Assembly: GCF_018474015.1 (NCBI RefSeq)
Contig: NZ_JAHCSG010000003.1
Coordinates: forward strand, 1 to 64,000
Source of the DNA: Williamsia sp. CHRR-6
GTDB lineage: Bacteria > Actinomycetota > Actinomycetes > Mycobacteriales > Mycobacteriaceae
DNA: 64,000 bases
Reading direction: 5' to 3'
In this document: positions 35,623 to 45,237 of the stretch, in pieces
Numbering within the stretch: position 1 is the first letter of the stretch
How the letters are laid out: each line of letters starts with the position of its first letter
Position numbers and translations under genes: made by a program
Notes under the pieces: generated by a model
Database searches by the model: none
The model's input: the letters and a program-made list of their open reading frames with translations, nothing else
What the model was told of the DNA's origin: nothing

Positions 35623-35877
35623 TCACTTGGTGATGTCGTTGACCTTGTCGGCCACGGCGCTCTTGGCGTCCTCGACGGCACCCTTGGCGTCGGCGACGGC
35701 GTCCTCGGCCGACTCCTTCACGTTCTGCGCGGCGTCGTTGACCTTGGCCTCGGCCTGGTCCTTCTTGCCTTCGTTCTCCAGGTCCTTGTCGTCGACCAGG
35801 TTCCCGACGAACTCTTTGGCCTCGCCGATCGCGCCCTCGACGGCGTTCTTGGCCTTGTCGATGAAGTCGTTGCCCAT
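35623..35877 (-). CDS. CsbD family protein
   Basis: An 84-residue charged, alanine-rich, helix-forming protein. It shows GNDFIDKAKNAVEGAIGEAK at the start, FVGNLVDDKDLENEGKKDQA in the middle, and repeated amphipathic heptads to the end. CsbD-like proteins are general-stress proteins, often high in stationary phase; their molecular role is unknown. The ATG at 35877 has a GAGG-like site upstream. It is monocistronic, with a hairpin downstream. Confidence 0.85.
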   Translation of the reverse strand: MGNDFIDKAKNAVEGAIGEAKEFVGNLVDDKDLENEGKKDQAEAKVNDAAQNVKESAEDAVADAKGAVEDAKSAVADKVNDITK

Positions 35878-35982
35878 GGTGTCTTCCTCTCAGATCGGTC
35901 CGCGACGCGAATCGCCTCGGTTCTTCGGGAGATGAGTCGACCGGGGTGCCCAGATTGCACGGATCCACCGGGGTGACCTCGA

Positions 35983-37059
35983 TCACACAGCGCGGTGGAT
36001 GGGTCCCGATCGGTCGGACAAGGCGCCGCCATCTGCGGCGGAGCGTGCGGCGATGACCTGAGCAGCGATCGAGATGGCGGTCTCAGCGGGAGTGTGGGCG
36101 TCGATGTCGAGGCCCACCGGGGCCACCAGCCGGGCCAGATCGGCCGGTGCGATGCCGCCGTCGACCAGCCGCTGGACTCGGTCGGCGGTAGTGCGCCGCG
36201 ATCCCATCGCGCCCACGAACGCGAACCGGTCCAGGGTCAGCGCCGCCTGCAGGGCTGGGACATCGAACTTGTCGTCGTGGGTCATCACGCAGATCACCGT
36301 GCGTGCATCCAGGCGCCCGGCGGCGTGTTCGCGCGCGAGATACCGGTCGGGCCAGTCGACCACGGCGTCGTGGGCGGTGGGGAAACGGGCAGGTGAGACG
36401 AACGTGGCGCGGGCGTCGACCACGCTCACCCGATAGCCCAGCAGCACACCCACGTCGAGAAGGGCACGGACGAAATCGTTGGCACCGGCCAGGATCATCC
36501 GCGGCGCAGCCGCGAACGTCTGGACGAAAACCTCTGCGCGACAGGCATTCACCTCAGCACCCAGCACCGCATTGGTGCCTGCCGCCAGCAACGCCCGAGC
36601 GTCGCCGACCATCCGGTCAAACGGTGGCGACAGCGATTCGGTGTCGGCGTCGATCGCGACACGCTGGGCCACCTCGGCTGAGGTGGTGGTGAGCAGAGCG
36701 CATCCCACCCCGGCCGCAATGTGCGCACGCAACCTCGTGAACTCTGCGGCGTCGTCCACCCGCTCGATCATCACGTCGATCTCGCCGCCGCAGGGCAACC
36801 CGACCGCAAGCGGATCGGCGGCCACACTCGCGAAGCGTTCGATCCGAGTGGCACCGTCGGCGAACACCTCGACGGCCACGGCGAGCACCTCAGCTTCCAC
36901 GCATCCACCCGACAGGGAGCCGTGCACGCACCCATCGGAGCCGATCACCATCGCCGACCCCACCGCGCGCGGGGACGACCCGGTCGTGGCAATCACCCGC
37001 GCGAGGACCGCGGGTCCTCGGTCGGTTACGTCGATCAGCGCATCGAGGACATCCCGCAC
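35983..37059 (-). CDS. XdhC/CoxI family protein
   Basis: A 358-residue protein that in relatives helps mature or sulfurate the molybdenum cofactor of xanthine or CO dehydrogenases. The XdhC_CoxI domain has AVLARVIATTGSSPRAVGSA, GSLSGGCVEAEV and VGLPCGGEIDVMIE. The C-terminal Rossmann domain has the CVMTHDDKFDVPAL and FVGAMGSRRTTADR segments. No molybdoenzyme gene is present in the window, so it acts with enzymes encoded elsewhere or has another redox role. Confidence 0.87.
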   Translation of the reverse strand: MRDVLDALIDVTDRGPAVLARVIATTGSSPRAVGSAMVIGSDGCVHGSLSGGCVEAEVLAVAVEVFADGATRIERFASVAADPLAVGLPCGGEIDVMIERVDDAAEFTRLRAHIAAGVGCALLTTTSAEVAQRVAIDADTESLSPPFDRMVGDARALLAAGTNAVLGAEVNACRAEVFVQTFAAAPRMILAGANDFVRALLDVGVLLGYRVSVVDARATFVSPARFPTAHDAVVDWPDRYLAREHAAGRLDARTVICVMTHDDKFDVPALQAALTLDRFAFVGAMGSRRTTADRVQRLVDGGIAPADLARLVAPVGLDIDAHTPAETAISIAAQVIAARSAADGGALSDRSGPIHRAV

Positions 37060-37098
37060 CCGGCCATCGTCACCTGCGGCTGGAGTCGCGGCAACCGA

Positions 37099-37959
37099 TC
37101 AGGGTTGGACCTGCCGCTGAGCTCTGGCGTACGCGGCTGGGGCGATCCCCAGGGTGGTGGTGAAGTCGCGGGTCAGGTGCGCCTGGTCGCTGTAGCCGAG
37201 ATCGCTCGCCACGCTCGCCCAATCGACCTGCTGACCCCGCGAGACCAGTTCAGCAGCGTCGATCAGCCGCCACCTGCGAATCACCCAGGTAGGCGAGACA
37301 CCGGCACACGACGCGAACATCCGCTGCAACGTCCGGGGGGTCACGCCGGAGTTCGTGGCCAGCTGCTCGATCCGGGTGATCGAACGATCGCGCTCCGCAC
37401 AGCCGGCCACCGCCGCCACCTGTCGGGCGAGTCGGATCCGCCCGGCGGGACGCACCTCAAGTGACCGGATCATCGCCTGACCGAGGACCGGTGCGGCGGC
37501 CTCTATCCCGCCGTCGGCAAACGCCGATGCCACCGCGGAATCGTCGACGTCGATCAACCCCGAGGGGTCGCAGACCGCATCGGTCAGAGCGCTGACGTCA
37601 TCGCACCAGGCCCCGAATCCGCCGGTGGTCGTCTTCGCGGCGAGATTCCATGCACAGCCCGCCAGCATCCGGGTGACAACTCCCGTCGCAACCCCACAGA
37701 TGTTGCAGCGCAAAGGATATGGCCCGACACCCGGAGCGAAACCGGGCGGCGGCGCGGTCCCGACGCTCACATTCACCCCTGGCTGAGAAACCACATCCTG
37801 TCGATGGGTGAGCCCCGCAGGCAGATCCCAGCGCACCGACCAGAACCAGTCGAGGAGACCGGTCAGCTCGGACGGAGTCGGGTGGCGCTCGAGGCGGACG
37901 TGTTGAAACATCCGGCTGGGCGAGACGATGCCCCGGGTGTCGCCCGACGTCGTCTGCAT
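37099..37959 (-). CDS. AraC family transcriptional regulator
   Basis: A 286-residue regulator with a C-terminal double HTH (about 205-285): LATNSGVTPRTLQRMFASCA then VASDLGYSDQAHLTRDFTTT. The N-terminal DUF6597-like domain (ELTGLLDWFWSVRWDLPAG) is common in actinobacterial AraC proteins. It is divergent from the mycothiol-type gene at 38044, so that gene is the first candidate target. Confidence 0.88.
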   Translation of the reverse strand: MQTTSGDTRGIVSPSRMFQHVRLERHPTPSELTGLLDWFWSVRWDLPAGLTHRQDVVSQPGVNVSVGTAPPPGFAPGVGPYPLRCNICGVATGVVTRMLAGCAWNLAAKTTTGGFGAWCDDVSALTDAVCDPSGLIDVDDSAVASAFADGGIEAAAPVLGQAMIRSLEVRPAGRIRLARQVAAVAGCAERDRSITRIEQLATNSGVTPRTLQRMFASCAGVSPTWVIRRWRLIDAAELVSRGQQVDWASVASDLGYSDQAHLTRDFTTTLGIAPAAYARAQRQVQP

Positions 37960-38043
37960 ACCCGCGATGCTAGCCGCGCAGCCTGCGATTCTTGTCGCAC
38001 ATCTTCAAGATCCGGCGGCACCAGCACTCCTACCGTCGGTCTC

Positions 38044-38646
38044 ATGAACGACAGCCACGATCCATCCACCCGAACCGACCTCGTAGCCGTGATCCGGCAG
38101 CTCGCCGACATACTCGACGCGGTCGACCCCGCCGACGCCCACGTGTCCACGCCATGTACCGAATTCGACCTCACCGCACTTCGCAGCCACGTCGTCGGCT
38201 GGTTGACCGCATTCGCCGACGGCCTGACCGATCCGGGCGGCTCCTGCTCCGACCCTGATGCGGTGACGGTGGCGGGTTCTGGTGCGGCGCAGGCCCGTTC
38301 GGTCGCCGACCGCCTCGATGCCATCGATGATGCTGCGCTTGCCGAACAGGTGCTGATCGGCGAGCAGGGGCTGCCGACAGCGATGGCGTTGTCGATGATG
38401 CTGTGGGAGTACCAGATGCACGGGTGGGATCTCGCCGCCGCGATCGGGCATCCGTGGTCGCCTGACGAACGCGGGATCGAGGCGTCCCTGTTGTTCGCAC
38501 CCATGATGCTCGGAGACGGCGCCGGGGGTGCGGACGCCATGTTCGGACCTCCCGTCGCCGTCGCCGACGACGCCCGACCGTTGGATCGACTCCTCGGCCT
38601 GTCGGGCCGAGACCCCGCCTGGTCGGCCGCATCGCGGTCAGCCTGA
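38044..38646 (+). CDS. TIGR03086 family metal-binding protein (mycothiol-dependent enzyme fold)
   Basis: A 200-residue DinB/MDMPI-like helical protein. It has the N-terminal STPCTEFDLTALRSHVVGWL metal-ligand region and EYQMHGWDLAAAIG near residue 122, giving the usual His set. Family members are mycothiol-dependent maleylpyruvate isomerases or S-transferases, and most are uncharacterised. It is divergent from the AraC gene and convergent with the I9-like gene. Confidence 0.85.
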   Translation: MNDSHDPSTRTDLVAVIRQLADILDAVDPADAHVSTPCTEFDLTALRSHVVGWLTAFADGLTDPGGSCSDPDAVTVAGSGAAQARSVADRLDAIDDAALAEQVLIGEQGLPTAMALSMMLWEYQMHGWDLAAAIGHPWSPDERGIEASLLFAPMMLGDGAGGADAMFGPPVAVADDARPLDRLLGLSGRDPAWSAASRSA

Positions 38647-38653
38647 AACAGAC

Positions 38654-38887
38654 TCAGGTCGCGTCGCCCAGATGTGGGCGGGTGCCGAAGGTGGCGGCCT
38701 GCTCGACCGAGATCACGCCGGCGATCTCGGACAGCGCCGAGGCGCGCTGCGCGTCGGCGGTTCCTGAGATGATCCCTATCGTCGAATGAACGGCGGTGAC
38801 GTGCACACCACGTTTTTCGAGCGCCGCAACCACCTGATCGATGGCACCGAGGTGCTCGTCGTCGACAGTGATCGTGACCTCGCCCAT
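38654..38887 (-). CDS. peptidase inhibitor I9-like / subtilase propeptide-like protein
   Basis: A 77-residue protein with a ferredoxin-like beta-alpha-beta pattern: VTITVDDEHLGAIDQVVAAL, GVHVTAVHSTIGIISGTA and LSEIAGVISVEQAATF. The ending GVISVEQ resembles the end of subtilase propeptides and I9 inhibitors. It is encoded 47 bp downstream of an S8 protease on the same strand and has no signal peptide, as with the protease. It may act in trans as chaperone or inhibitor of that protease. Confidence 0.65.
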   Translation of the reverse strand: MGEVTITVDDEHLGAIDQVVAALEKRGVHVTAVHSTIGIISGTADAQRASALSEIAGVISVEQAATFGTRPHLGDAT

Positions 38888-38934
38888 GAGGTGATGCTAC
38901 GCGCGCGACCTGCGCGCCGACCGCTCCCGGCGGG

Positions 38935-40242
38935 CTACTGCGGAGCCTGCACCAAGCCGGACCCGACGTCGGAGGCAGGTAGCTGCAATCGGCTGCTCTG
39001 CTGGGTGAGCGTGGTCCACAGATCGCGGCCGCGGCGGCCGGTGACCTGCGCCCACAGCGCCGCGATACCGGCCACATGCGGGGTGGCCATGCTGGTGCCG
39101 CTGATGGTGTTGTAACGCGACGCACCGTCGATGTCCTGCACCGGCCACGAGGAGTAGACGTCCACACCCGGACCAGCGACGTCGATGTTGCCGCCCTCGA
39201 TGCCGAGGCTGCGGGCGGAGAACGGGGCGATGGCCAGCGAGGAGTCGACGGCAGCGACCGCGGCGATCGACGGACTGTTGGCGGGCACCCCGACGAAACC
39301 GGGATCGGCCGGGCGACGTGCGTTGTTGCCGGCTGCGGCGACAATCAGCGTCCCGCGGTTGAGGGCACGGCGGCCCACCGTCTCGTAGGCGGCCGACACC
39401 TCACGCACATCGGCGCCGAGCGACATCGACACCACGTGCGCGGAATTGCTCAACGCCCAGTCCAATCCGGCGAGGATTTGCTGGTCGGACCCACTACCGG
39501 AGTTGTCGAGCACTTTCCCGACCAAGATCGTGGCCTCGTGGGCCACGCCGTAGCGACGGCCGGTGCCCGGCGCCAGCGGTCCGCAGGAGGTGCCGATGCA
39601 GTGGGTGCCGTGACCCACCCCGTCGGCGACGGTCTGCCCCGCGACGAACGACCGGTCGGTGATGTCACGCCCGGTGAAGTCCGGGTGCGAGAGATCGAAT
39701 CCGGTGTCGAGCACCGCTACCGTCACCCCGGCACCGGTCGCGCTCGAGGAGACGACACCGGTGGCCTGCAGTCCCCAGGTCGCGGCGTCGGTGTCGACGA
39801 AGGAGGGGGCGGCGGCCACCGATGCCGACGTGTCGAGCAGCTGGGCCGACAGCGCGTCCACGCCATCGCGAAACCCAGCGATGTAGTCGGACCCGCGGCC
39901 ACCTGCGCGGATGTGATGGATACGCTCGTGTTCTACGGTGCGGATCGCTCCGTCAGCCGCGCACATGCCCTCCAGTGAGGCGACCTGATCGGGGTCGGCG
40001 TCGACCACCGCCACACCCAGCTGGGCGAAGATGGTCGCCTGGGCGCTGCCCACCTGATCGAGGTCGAGCGCGCGACCCGAGAAGTCGAGGGTCGAGGCCA
40101 CTTCGGTCAAGCCCGCCACCTGACGCAGCGCAGCGGCGTAGTCGGCGGCGTCAGTGCTGCGCGCGAACACCACCACTCGTCGCCCGGTCGTAGAGCCGGC
40201 GCTCGCGGCGCTGTTGAACCCGTTGTCCCCGAACATCATCAC
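38935..40242 (-). CDS. S8 family serine peptidase (subtilase), apparently cytoplasmic
   Basis: A 435-residue subtilase. The catalytic triad is visible: Asp in VAVLDTGFDLSHPDF, His in GHGTHCIGTSCGP, Ser in ISGTSMATPHVAGIA, with the oxyanion Asn in VAAAGNNARRP. The N-terminal about 120 residues look like a propeptide-type domain, but no signal peptide is present. A separate I9-like protein follows in the same operon. Intracellular subtilases often turn over proteins or process peptides. The start at 40242 is the first of three adjacent ATGs. Confidence 0.88.
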   Translation of the reverse strand: MMMFGDNGFNSAASAGSTTGRRVVVFARSTDAADYAAALRQVAGLTEVASTLDFSGRALDLDQVGSAQATIFAQLGVAVVDADPDQVASLEGMCAADGAIRTVEHERIHHIRAGGRGSDYIAGFRDGVDALSAQLLDTSASVAAAPSFVDTDAATWGLQATGVVSSSATGAGVTVAVLDTGFDLSHPDFTGRDITDRSFVAGQTVADGVGHGTHCIGTSCGPLAPGTGRRYGVAHEATILVGKVLDNSGSGSDQQILAGLDWALSNSAHVVSMSLGADVREVSAAYETVGRRALNRGTLIVAAAGNNARRPADPGFVGVPANSPSIAAVAAVDSSLAIAPFSARSLGIEGGNIDVAGPGVDVYSSWPVQDIDGASRYNTISGTSMATPHVAGIAALWAQVTGRRGRDLWTTLTQQSSRLQLPASDVGSGLVQAPQ

Positions 40243-40660
40243 GCCACCCGATCTCTTGTGAACCCGCTACTGTCATCGGTCGCGAACACCTCGACCTCAC
40301 CACGACGGTAGCGGGATCCACCGACACTGGTCCCGCACGCGAGCCGGCCGCACCTGGTGGAACTGCCGGGGCGCATGCGGTCGGCGACCGACGCAAACGC
40401 GCCCGTCGAGTGGGCACAAAACCGCGTCGATTGGGCAGAAAACGTGCGTCGAGTGGGCAGAAACGTGCCCCGAGTGGGCGGAGAATCTGGATCTCGTCGG
40501 TGTACTTGGTGACGGTGGTGGGGGTCCAGCTCCCTCGCGGCACAGTTGCCAAGCACACGGTGAGCGTGCTGGATGGGACGGGTCGCCGACGCCACCAATC
40601 TGAGGCTCGCGCTGCTGCACATGTTGGTGGCGGTGCGCGCGCCAGCACGGAGACCACGAG
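40243..40660. other. intergenic region between the subtilase gene and tRNA-Thr
   Basis: About 418 bp without a convincing gene. It holds 21-bp array B (40404-40479), the upstream region of the subtilase gene, and the 3' flank of the tRNA. No other feature is seen. Confidence 0.5.
40404..40479. repeat. 21-bp tandem array B (four units)
   Basis: Cores CGTCGAGTGGGC, CGTCGATTGGGC, CGTCGAGTGGGC and CCCCGAGTGGGC start at 40404, 40425, 40447 and 40468, 21 or 22 bp apart, separated by A-rich spacers such as AGAAAACGTG. The reverse complement is the same GCCCANYCGACG core as arrays A and D. Confidence 0.88.
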
Positions 40661-40732
40661 AGCCCCCTGTCAGGATTGAACTGACGACCTTTCGCTTACA
40701 AGGCGAGTGCTCTACCACTGAGCTAAGGAGGC
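40661..40732 (-). tRNA. tRNA-Thr (anticodon TGT)
   Basis: The minus strand folds as a tRNA. Acceptor GCCTCCT pairs with AGGGGGC, with the D arm TAGCTCAGTGGTAGAGC and anticodon loop CTTGTAA (anticodon TGT). The T arm is GTCAGTTCAATCCTGAC. CCA is not encoded. Confidence 0.93.
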
Positions 40733-40822
40733 GTGGCTCGCACCAGCTCGAGCCAGCGCCGAGTATATCGGCGGTCCCCCGACGCGTCGGACGCGCCGTC
40801 CCGAGCAGGTAAACTGCGGGTC

Positions 40823-40993
40823 ATGCCAGCAAAAACCAGCGACAGGGTCGACGAACTCGGCGAAGACGATCTCGCCACCGTCGCCGACGAGACCGCCGCG
40901 TCCGCCCGCCGGGTGGTCGCCGCCTACGCAACCGACGCCGACGAATGCCGGATGTTGCTCAACATGCTCGGGATCGCACCCGGCGAAGCCTGA
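40823..40993 (+). CDS. small conserved actinobacterial protein upstream of otsA
   Basis: A 56-residue acidic helical protein, with DRVDELGEDDLATVADETAA then CRMLLNMLGIAPGE. It ends 3 bp before the otsA GTG, so the two are probably translationally coupled. The function is unknown. It is included because of the tight coupling and actinobacterial codon usage. Confidence 0.6.
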   Translation: MPAKTSDRVDELGEDDLATVADETAASARRVVAAYATDADECRMLLNMLGIAPGEA

Positions 40994-40996
40994 TAG

Positions 40997-42532
40997 GTGA
41001 GTCCACTCGAGCTCAGCACCGATGACGTCGCGGCCAATGAGTCCGATGACGTGGCCGCAGCCGACTTCGTTGTGGTCGCCAACCGGCTGCCGGTCGACAA
41101 AGAGGTGCTGGCCGATGGGACCGTTCGGTGGAAACGGTCACCCGGCGGCCTGGTCACCGCGCTCGAACCCATCCTGAGGTCGCGGACCGGGGCGTGGGTC
41201 GGCTGGTCGGGGGTTCCCGACTCGCACGACAACCCACGGATCAAGGGTCTGCAGCTCGTTTCGGTCCCGCTCAGCGCCGATGAGATCCGCGACTACTACG
41301 AGGGCTTTTCCAACGCCACGCTGTGGCCGCTCTATCACGATGTGCTGGTCAAGCCCGAGTATCACCGCGAGTGGTGGAACGCCTACGTCGATGTGAACCG
41401 GCGTTTCGCCGAAGCCGCCTCGGCGGTGGCGTCGCAAGGCGCACTGGTCTGGATTCAGGACTACCAGTTGCAGTTGGTGCCCAAGATGCTGCGCATGCTG
41501 CGTCCGGACCTGAGAATCGGCTTCTTCCTCCACATCCCGTTCCCACCGGTGGAACTGTTCATGCAGTTGCCCTGGCGCACCGAGATCGTGGAGGGACTGC
41601 TGGGCGCCGACCTCATCGGCTTCCATCTTCCTGGCGGCGCACAGAACTTCCTCTACCTCGCGCGGCGCCTGGCCGGACAGGCCACGTCCAAGGGCTCGGT
41701 CGGTGTTCGCTCGAAATTCGGTGTGGTGCAAGTCGGTTTCCGCCACGTTCGGGTGGGGGCTTTCCCCATCTCCATCGACTCCAGCGCCCTGGACGCCGCG
41801 GCGCGGTCCCGCACGATCCGCGCCCGCGCGGACGAGATCCGCCGCGAGCTGGGCAATCCGCGCATCATCATGCTCGGCGTCGACCGCCTCGACTACACCA
41901 AAGGCATCGATGTCCGCCTGCGCGCCCTACAGGAGTTGCTGCTCGAAGGCCGTATCGAGCCGTCCGACCTGGCGATGATCCAACTGGCCACGCCCAGCCG
42001 TGACCGGGTGCAGAGCTACATCCAGATGCGCGCCGACATCGAGCAGCTGGTGGGAAACATCAACGGCCGCTTCAGCCAAGTGGGTCATCAGGTGGTGCAT
42101 TACATGCACCGACCGGTCGACCGTGACGAGCTGATCGCGTTCTTCGTCGCCGCCGACGTCATGTTGGTCACCGCACTGCGCGACGGGATGAACCTGGTCG
42201 CAAAGGAATACGTCGCATGCCGTGGCGACCTGGGCGGTGCTTTGGTTCTCAGCGAGTTCACCGGTGCCGCAGCGGAATTGCGCTCGGCGTATCAGGCCAA
42301 CCCGTATGACCTCGACCGCGTCAAGGATGCCATCGAAGAGGCCATCACCCAGGACAAGGAAGAGGGCCGCCGCCGCATGCGGTCGATGCGTCGGCAGGTG
42401 CTGGCCCACGACGTGGCGCGGTGGGCCGCGAGCTTCCTTGACGTGTTGGCCTCCACGCAAGACGAGGTGACCGCGTCGGCGAACCGCCGGGTCGACCTGG
42501 TCGAGGATGCACCCATCGGCGGCGACGACTGA
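40997..42532 (+). CDS. otsA: alpha,alpha-trehalose-phosphate synthase (UDP/GDP-forming)
   Basis: A 511-residue GT20 enzyme making trehalose-6-phosphate from nucleotide-glucose and glucose-6-phosphate in the cytoplasm. Conserved parts are [56 protein letters not shown] and [17 protein letters not shown]. The GTG at 40997 is used because it directly follows the small upstream gene. The trehalose-phosphatase fusion gene begins 43 bp downstream. Confidence 0.95.
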   Translation: MSPLELSTDDVAANESDDVAAADFVVVANRLPVDKEVLADGTVRWKRSPGGLVTALEPILRSRTGAWVGWSGVPDSHDNPRIKGLQLVSVPLSADEIRDYYEGFSNATLWPLYHDVLVKPEYHREWWNAYVDVNRRFAEAASAVASQGALVWIQDYQLQLVPKMLRMLRPDLRIGFFLHIPFPPVELFMQLPWRTEIVEGLLGADLIGFHLPGGAQNFLYLARRLAGQATSKGSVGVRSKFGVVQVGFRHVRVGAFPISIDSSALDAAARSRTIRARADEIRRELGNPRIIMLGVDRLDYTKGIDVRLRALQELLLEGRIEPSDLAMIQLATPSRDRVQSYIQMRADIEQLVGNINGRFSQVGHQVVHYMHRPVDRDELIAFFVAADVMLVTALRDGMNLVAKEYVACRGDLGGALVLSEFTGAAAELRSAYQANPYDLDRVKDAIEEAITQDKEEGRRRMRSMRRQVLAHDVARWAASFLDVLASTQDEVTASANRRVDLVEDAPIGGDD

Positions 42533-42575
42533 CTGGGTTGCACCCGGGCACCGGCGCGGGTTCTAGACTTCAACG

Positions 42576-45134
42576 GTGAGCGCCCGAGACCTCGATCCTG
42601 ATCTGCGCCGCGCGTTGAAGACCATCGCGCGCATCCCCCGCCTTCTCGTCGCCTCGGACTACGACGGCTGCATGGCACCCATCGTGTCGCGACCGCAAGA
42701 CGCCAAACCGAACCCCGAGTCGGTGCGCGCGATGCGGGCCCTGGCCGACCTCGACTCGACCACCGCTGCGGTCATCTCCGGGCGCGCACTGCGCGACCTG
42801 GCGACCCTGTCGCGACTGCCCGCCGAGGTCCACCTCGTCGGCAGTCACGGCAGCGAGTTCGACATCGGGTTCGTCCACGAGATCAGCGCTGAGGCCACCG
42901 CCCTGTTGGGCCGCATCATCGCCGAACTGCAGTCGGTGTCCCAGCGGTATCCGGGCACCACAGTGGAGTCCAAGCCCGCCAGCGCTGCTCTGCACACCCG
43001 CAACGCTTCGGCCGACGATGCGGTCGCCGCGTTGGAGACGGTCCGTGCGGGCGCTGCCACCTGGGACGGGGTGCAGGTCACCGAGGGCAAGTCCGTCATC
43101 GAGTTGGCCGTCATCCAGACCGACAAGGGTCATGCGCTCGACATCCTGCGCCATCAGGCAGGTGCTGGCGCGGCAATCTTCTTCGGCGACGACGTGACCG
43201 ACGAGAAGGCGTTTCGACGTCTGCACGGACCCGACTTCGGGGTGAAGGTGGGCGACGGCGAGAGCCTGGCCACCTACCGCGTCGCCGACACCGACCAGGT
43301 GGCCACCTCGTTGGCGTTTCTCTACGAGGAGCGCCGGGCGTGGTTGCGCGGGGAGGGGGCGGTTCCCATCGAGCGGCTGACCATGTTGGCCACCCCGCGC
43401 ACCATCTCCCTGGTCACCCCCGATGCGCGCGTGTGTTGGATGTGTCATCCCGAACCCGATTCAGCGGCCCTGTTCGCCAGCCTGCTGGGCACCATCGATG
43501 CCGGCGAGTTCGGCGTCCGCCCGTTCATCGACGGCGGCGAGAAGCCGCCGCTACCCCAGAGCCAGCGATACGTGGACGGCACCATGACCGTCGAAACGCG
43601 TTGGGCTGGTTTGGAAGTGCTCGATTACATGCCTCACGACGTGCCGGCGGGTCGCACGGACCTGACGCGCGTGGTCACCGGCGACATCCCGGCGCTCATC
43701 GAGTTCTGTCCGCGCCCAGAGTTCGGTCAGACCAGTGTGGGCATCGAGGTCGTCGACGACGGCCTGCGAGTCACCGGCACCAACGACCCCATCGTGTTGC
43801 GGGCACCGGGCATCAGCTGGCAGATCGACACCGACCGCTTCTATCAACGCGCCACCGCCGTGGTCGATCCCAGGCAAGGGCCGATCGTGCTGGAATTGCG
43901 TTGCGGCACCAGCGACATCGCGTCATCAGAGGTCTCAGAGCAGCAGCGACGCAGCGAATCCGAGTCGTACTGGCGGGATTGGGCGGCCGGACTCACCCTG
44001 CCCGCACTGAAGCCCGAGCTGATGAAGCGCTCAGCGCTGACGCTGAAGGGGTTGGTACACGCCGACTCTGGGTCGATCATGGCCGCAGCCACCACCTCGC
44101 TGCCTGAGGACATCGGCGGCGTACGCAACTGGGACTACCGATACTGCTGGCTGCGTGATGCCGCGCTCACCGCGTCGGCGTTGGTGTCGGTGGGGTCGCT
44201 GACCGAGGCGCAGGATTATCTGGCCTGGCTGCATCGGGTGTTGGAGACCGTCAGCGGCCCCGAATGGCTGCACCCGCTGTACACGCTGGCCGGAGGGTCG
44301 CTGCCGCCGGAGGCCATCATCGACTCGCTGCCCGGGTACGCCGGTTCACGACCGGTGCGGGTGGGCAACGCCGCCAACCAGCAGGTACAGCTCGACGTGT
44401 TCGGGCCGATCGTCGACCTCATCGCCCAACTCGCCGATGCCCGCGCCGCTGCAGGCATCGCCGATGCACTGCCCGACGCCGACTGGGACCTCGTGGTCAA
44501 GATGGTCTACGCGGTGGAACGTCGCTGGTTCGAACCCGATCACGGCATCTGGGAGATCCGCAACAACCCGCGCCACCACGTGTACTCGAAGGTGATGTGT
44601 TGGCTGACCGCCGACCGCGCGGTCACCCTCGGCGAGAAGTTCGGCCGCCAGGTGGAGCCGGGCTGGTCGGTGCTGCGCGACGTCATCGCCGCCCAGGTGA
44701 TCGAGAAGGGCTGGAACGATGAGGTGTCGTCCTACACCTCGGCGTATGAGGGCACTGACCTCGACGCGGCCACCCTGCACATCGGATTGTCAGGGTTGAT
44801 CGATCCGGCCGATCCCCGGTTCGCGCAGACCGTCAAGGCCACCGAGTCCGAATTGCGCAGCGGCGCAACGGTGTACCGCTACTTCAGCGACGACGGCCTA
44901 CCCGGCGAAGAGGGCGGATTCCACCTGTGCGCGGCATGGCTGGTGGAGGCCTACCTGTTGATCGGTCGCCGCACCGACGCCGAAGCCCTGTTCGCGCAGC
45001 TGGTGAAGGCGGCAGGTCCTACCGGGCTGCTGTCTGAGGAGTACGACCCGGTGGCCGAACGTGCGCTGGGCAACCACCCCCAGGCCTACAGCCATCTCGG
45101 ATTGCTGCGCTGCGCCACCCTGTTGGCGAACTGA
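42576..45134 (+). CDS. otsB: fused trehalose-6-phosphate phosphatase (OtsB) and GH15 glucoamylase/trehalase-like protein
   Basis: An 852-residue two-domain protein. Residues about 1-260 are a HAD phosphatase with nucleophile motif SDYDGCMAP (27-35), SGR, and FFGDDVTDEKAF near 205; the usual DGT is DGC here. Residues about 265-850 form a GH15 domain with NWDYRYCWLRDAALTASAL and LHPLYTLAG segments, GYAGSRPVRVGNAANQQVQ and the C-terminal barrel. GH15 members in mycobacteria include trehalase. The same polypeptide may therefore form trehalose and hydrolyse it or a related glucoside. It follows otsA directly. Confidence 0.9.
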   Translation: MSARDLDPDLRRALKTIARIPRLLVASDYDGCMAPIVSRPQDAKPNPESVRAMRALADLDSTTAAVISGRALRDLATLSRLPAEVHLVGSHGSEFDIGFVHEISAEATALLGRIIAELQSVSQRYPGTTVESKPASAALHTRNASADDAVAALETVRAGAATWDGVQVTEGKSVIELAVIQTDKGHALDILRHQAGAGAAIFFGDDVTDEKAFRRLHGPDFGVKVGDGESLATYRVADTDQVATSLAFLYEERRAWLRGEGAVPIERLTMLATPRTISLVTPDARVCWMCHPEPDSAALFASLLGTIDAGEFGVRPFIDGGEKPPLPQSQRYVDGTMTVETRWAGLEVLDYMPHDVPAGRTDLTRVVTGDIPALIEFCPRPEFGQTSVGIEVVDDGLRVTGTNDPIVLRAPGISWQIDTDRFYQRATAVVDPRQGPIVLELRCGTSDIASSEVSEQQRRSESESYWRDWAAGLTLPALKPELMKRSALTLKGLVHADSGSIMAAATTSLPEDIGGVRNWDYRYCWLRDAALTASALVSVGSLTEAQDYLAWLHRVLETVSGPEWLHPLYTLAGGSLPPEAIIDSLPGYAGSRPVRVGNAANQQVQLDVFGPIVDLIAQLADARAAAGIADALPDADWDLVVKMVYAVERRWFEPDHGIWEIRNNPRHHVYSKVMCWLTADRAVTLGEKFGRQVEPGWSVLRDVIAAQVIEKGWNDEVSSYTSAYEGTDLDAATLHIGLSGLIDPADPRFAQTVKATESELRSGATVYRYFSDDGLPGEEGGFHLCAAWLVEAYLLIGRRTDAEALFAQLVKAAGPTGLLSEEYDPVAERALGNHPQAYSHLGLLRCATLLAN

Positions 45135-45148
45135 CCTCAACCACAGCC

Positions 45149-45237
45149 GTTTTCGGCACGGTCGACGCCCCATTTCGGCACGGTCGACGCCCTATTTCGG
45201 CACGGTCGACGCCCTATTTCGGCACGGTCGACGCCTA
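45149..45237. repeat. 22-bp tandem array C (four units)
   Basis: Four copies of GGCACGGTCGACG start at 45155, 45177, 45199 and 45221, 22 bp apart, separated by CCCTATTTC-type spacers. It fills the space between the convergent otsB-GH15 and transglutaminase genes and overlaps the end of the latter's stop region. The GTCGACG part matches arrays A, B and D. Confidence 0.9.

Noticed and set aside
35983-37059. Part of a xanthine or CO dehydrogenase operon
   Set aside because: No molybdoenzyme subunit genes are next to the XdhC gene.
40243-40660. A protein gene upstream of tRNA-Thr
   Set aside because: All frames are explained by the repeat array or overlap the tRNA; none has a family or a ribosome-binding site.
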